Source: Larix sibirica (lineage: Eukaryota > Streptophyta > Pinopsida > Pinales > Pinaceae). From it: a DNA stretch of 10,471 nucleotides. Shown one piece after another: positions 9,210 to 10,471 of this stretch. Location: the NCBI GenBank assembly GCA_004151065.3, contig NWUY0304111726.1, positions 15,428 to 25,898 on the forward strand, given 5' to 3'. Under the pieces are notes generated by a model. The model was not told the DNA's origin. It was given only the letters and a program-made list of their open reading frames with translations, and searched no databases. Both the position numbers and the translations under genes were made by a program. The first letter of the stretch is position 1. Each line of letters opens with the position of its first letter.

Positions 9210-9346
9210 TAATCTTCAATGGAATTTTGATATGTTTCCCACTCCTTTGCATAAGGTCCACAGGGTGCATTTCATAAGCACAACCCAATGAGAGACATGG
9301 CCTTGCTTTCCTTAGCTTGCCTTTTCACCAAAGCTTCAAGATCTTT

Positions 9347-9376
9347 GGGCTCGGGCTCGGGCTCTGGCTCCGTCTC
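9347..9376 (+). repeat. GGGCTC hexamer microsatellite
   Basis: Five hexamers in a row: three exact GGGCTC units (9347-9364) followed by TGGCTC and CGTCTC. On the minus strand they encode the alternating Pro-Glu stretch of the Gag-like remnant. Confidence 0.75.
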
Positions 9377-9693
9377 TGTGTTATGTACTACTTTTCATAG
9401 ATCCTTATTGTTTAAAGCAAATTGCATCTTTATCTACTGGTCTTGGAAATTATCACTTATGAACTGCGTTTCTCTAGAACAAGTGCTAGTTTCTACTTGG
9501 CTTGAGATCCCTTTCCTTGGCTCCTTCTAAGTTGTCCATGTTATGAGATATTTGATAAAAGAGGGTTTTGTAGCATCCTGTTCGAAATATGGAACCCTTA
9601 GAGTTCAGAAACTAAGGCTATATGTAACCACTATGGGACACCGGGATTTAGAAGATTAACGTTTAATGGGTCCACATTACACCATGATATGAA

Positions 9694-9777
9694 TGTTGGG
9701 ACGAACCATTATACATGCAGATTATTTTTTCTCTGTTGCCTCGTACAACTCTATTAATCCAATCCAGCATGGTATCA
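9694..9777 (+). mobile_element. Possible LTR end and primer-binding site of a small retroelement
   Basis: On the plus strand, TGGTATCA at 9770-9777 matches the start of the primer-binding site commonly used by plant copia elements (complementary to the 3' end of initiator tRNA-Met). It directly follows CA (9768-9769), the usual LTR end. A TGTTGG at 9694 could be an LTR start, giving an LTR of 76 bases, which is very short. No second LTR copy is visible, and the Gag-like remnant nearby lies in the opposite orientation. This is motif-level evidence only. Confidence 0.25.
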
Positions 9778-9897
9778 AATTGTCCCCTTCTGAGCACTTG
9801 TGTGGGCAGTAGCACTCTCAACGTTCTCAATTCTATCAGTTTGAATATGAAGCTCACGCTCCCCATTTGTTGAAAAGATATTCTGAACAACACCATG
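9775..9897 (-). pseudogene. Short coding-like minus-strand fragment
   Basis: The minus strand is open for 40 codons between two TGA stops and reads plausibly as protein, including FSTNGERELHIQTDRIENVE. An overlapping minus frame is open for 77 codons (9663-9896). Neither is recognisable. The fragment lies upstream of the Gag-like start in the same orientation, so it may come from the same element or from a different insertion. Confidence 0.25.
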
Positions 9898-9904
9898 TCA
9901 ATGT

Positions 9905-10132
9905 GTACAAATTAATTTTTAGGCCCCTTCCAAATGTGTTGAGGCAGAAAGCTATGAACTGTTTTTAAGATGGAATAATGGGGTTCTTATTGGTGGAAGT
10001 CCTTTGAAAATAGATATTTTATTAGTTTAAATTTATTTTAAATTGAAAAATGAAATCCAAATGCCAAATTACTTAAAATATCTCCAAAATATATATCTAT
10101 AAATATAATCAAATTTTAAAAATTTGTTTCTT
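9905..10132. other. AT-rich intergenic sequence
   Basis: No gene. Composition turns strongly AT-rich from about 10010, leading into the repeat array that follows. The segment at 10103-10132 already resembles the TCAAATTTTAAA and TTTCTT parts of that array. Confidence 0.5.
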
Positions 10133-10350
10133 AAGTATTAGATCATCATAGTCAAATTTTAAATATTATATCATCATAGTCAAATTTTAAATATTTTTTT
10201 TCTTTGAAGTATTGTATCATCATATCACTATATATAAACATTAAGTATTATATCATCATAATAAAATTTTAAATATTTTTTTTCTTCTAAGTATTATATC
10301 ATCATATAACTAGATATAAGTATTATATCATCATATAACTAGATATAGAT
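10133..10350 (+). repeat. Degenerate array around AAGTATTATATCATCATA
   Basis: Six related units begin at about 10133, 10162, 10207, 10243, 10289 and 10318. Each carries a version of AAGTATTATATCATCATA. Units alternate between a tail with CAAATTTTAAATATTTTTTT and a shorter tail with ACTAGATAT. The last two units are nearly identical over a 29-base period. Spacing varies from 29 to 46 bases, so this is a higher-order, partly decayed minisatellite. No flanking gene is visible within the window. Confidence 0.8.
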
Positions 10351-10471
10351 ACTATATAAATTGGAATTGGTCGAATATTTGGTGCAAGTGTAATACGAAT
10401 ACGGATTCTTAGTAATGGAAATTTAAAGTTTGAAAAACAATTTAGAAAAAACAAACTTAAACACTATAAAA
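10351..10471. other. AT-rich window end
   Basis: No feature is seen in the last 120 bases. Confidence 0.5.

Larger units (their letters stand above)
8871..9539 (-). pseudogene. Decayed Ty1/copia-type Gag remnant
   Basis: Read on the minus strand, from an ATG at 9537-9539, several pieces in shifting frames resemble plant copia Gag. At about 9455-9390 the pattern is NFQD, then KMQFALNNKDL, a stop, then KVV. The TGA (9395-9397) sits where the family usually has Trp after DL. A TAG (9434-9436) lies near the first conserved Trp. An acidic PEPEPEP stretch and KRQAKESKAMSLIGLCL follow, ending in TGA (9272-9274). After a frameshift, about 9113-9060 reads GATVDDDVMVIVLKSM, like the conserved region before the Gag 'SLP' motif. 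A basic stretch (8871-9038, with KRKRMNN) ends the remnant. No zinc knuckle, protease, integrase or reverse transcriptase is seen. The element is clearly nonfunctional; family assignment is by recalled pattern. Confidence 0.55.

Noticed and set aside
9052-9291. 79-codon plus-strand ORF containing the 45-bp repeat
   Set aside because: The minus strand carries the Gag-like pattern here. The plus frame stays open mainly because the repeat unit is a multiple of three; it has no domain.

Overview
The window is nuclear DNA from a land plant. It carries one well-supported protein-coding gene, split by a GT-AG intron and encoding a plant-type leucine-rich-repeat receptor-like protein. The rest is AT-rich intergenic sequence with decayed retroelement debris and short repeats. 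There is no sign of bacterial organisation. The protein looks like a diverged seed-plant version of TMKL1. The AT-rich, repeat-littered flanks would fit a large genome such as a gymnosperm's, but the sequence alone does not settle the lineage.

Layout. Positions 1-3670 hold no gene I can support: AT-rich DNA, a perfect AT inverted repeat near 104-149, and short imperfect direct repeats near 1091-1168 and 2104-2165. Between about 1520 and 2080 some minus-strand reading frames are open, but none starts with ATG or is recognisable. A 66-bp tandem duplication lies at 3674-3804. The leader/promoter region follows (about 3805-4401), with a possible TATA-like site and a five-codon upstream ORF. The TMKL1-like gene occupies 4402-7017: exon 1 at 4402-5743, intron at 5744-6376, exon 2 at 6377-7017, 660 residues in total. 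Its product has a signal peptide, about seven LRRs, one membrane span and a kinase-like domain in which key catalytic residues are replaced, so it is predicted to be a pseudokinase receptor.

Downstream, 7259-7417 folds into a long imperfect hairpin that would lie inside the 3' untranslated region if the AATAAA at 7719 is used. From about 8434 to 9897 the minus strand holds broken coding-like sequence. The part at 8871-9539 resembles the Gag protein of a Ty1/copia retrotransposon, broken by stops and frameshifts and containing a 45-bp internal tandem duplication. A copia-style primer-binding-site motif at 9770 faces the other way. The window ends in AT-rich DNA with a degenerate array of repeats containing ATCATCATA (10133-10350).

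Only the TMKL1-like gene is likely to be functional. The rest is regulatory flank, hairpin or MITE-like sequence, and retroelement remains.
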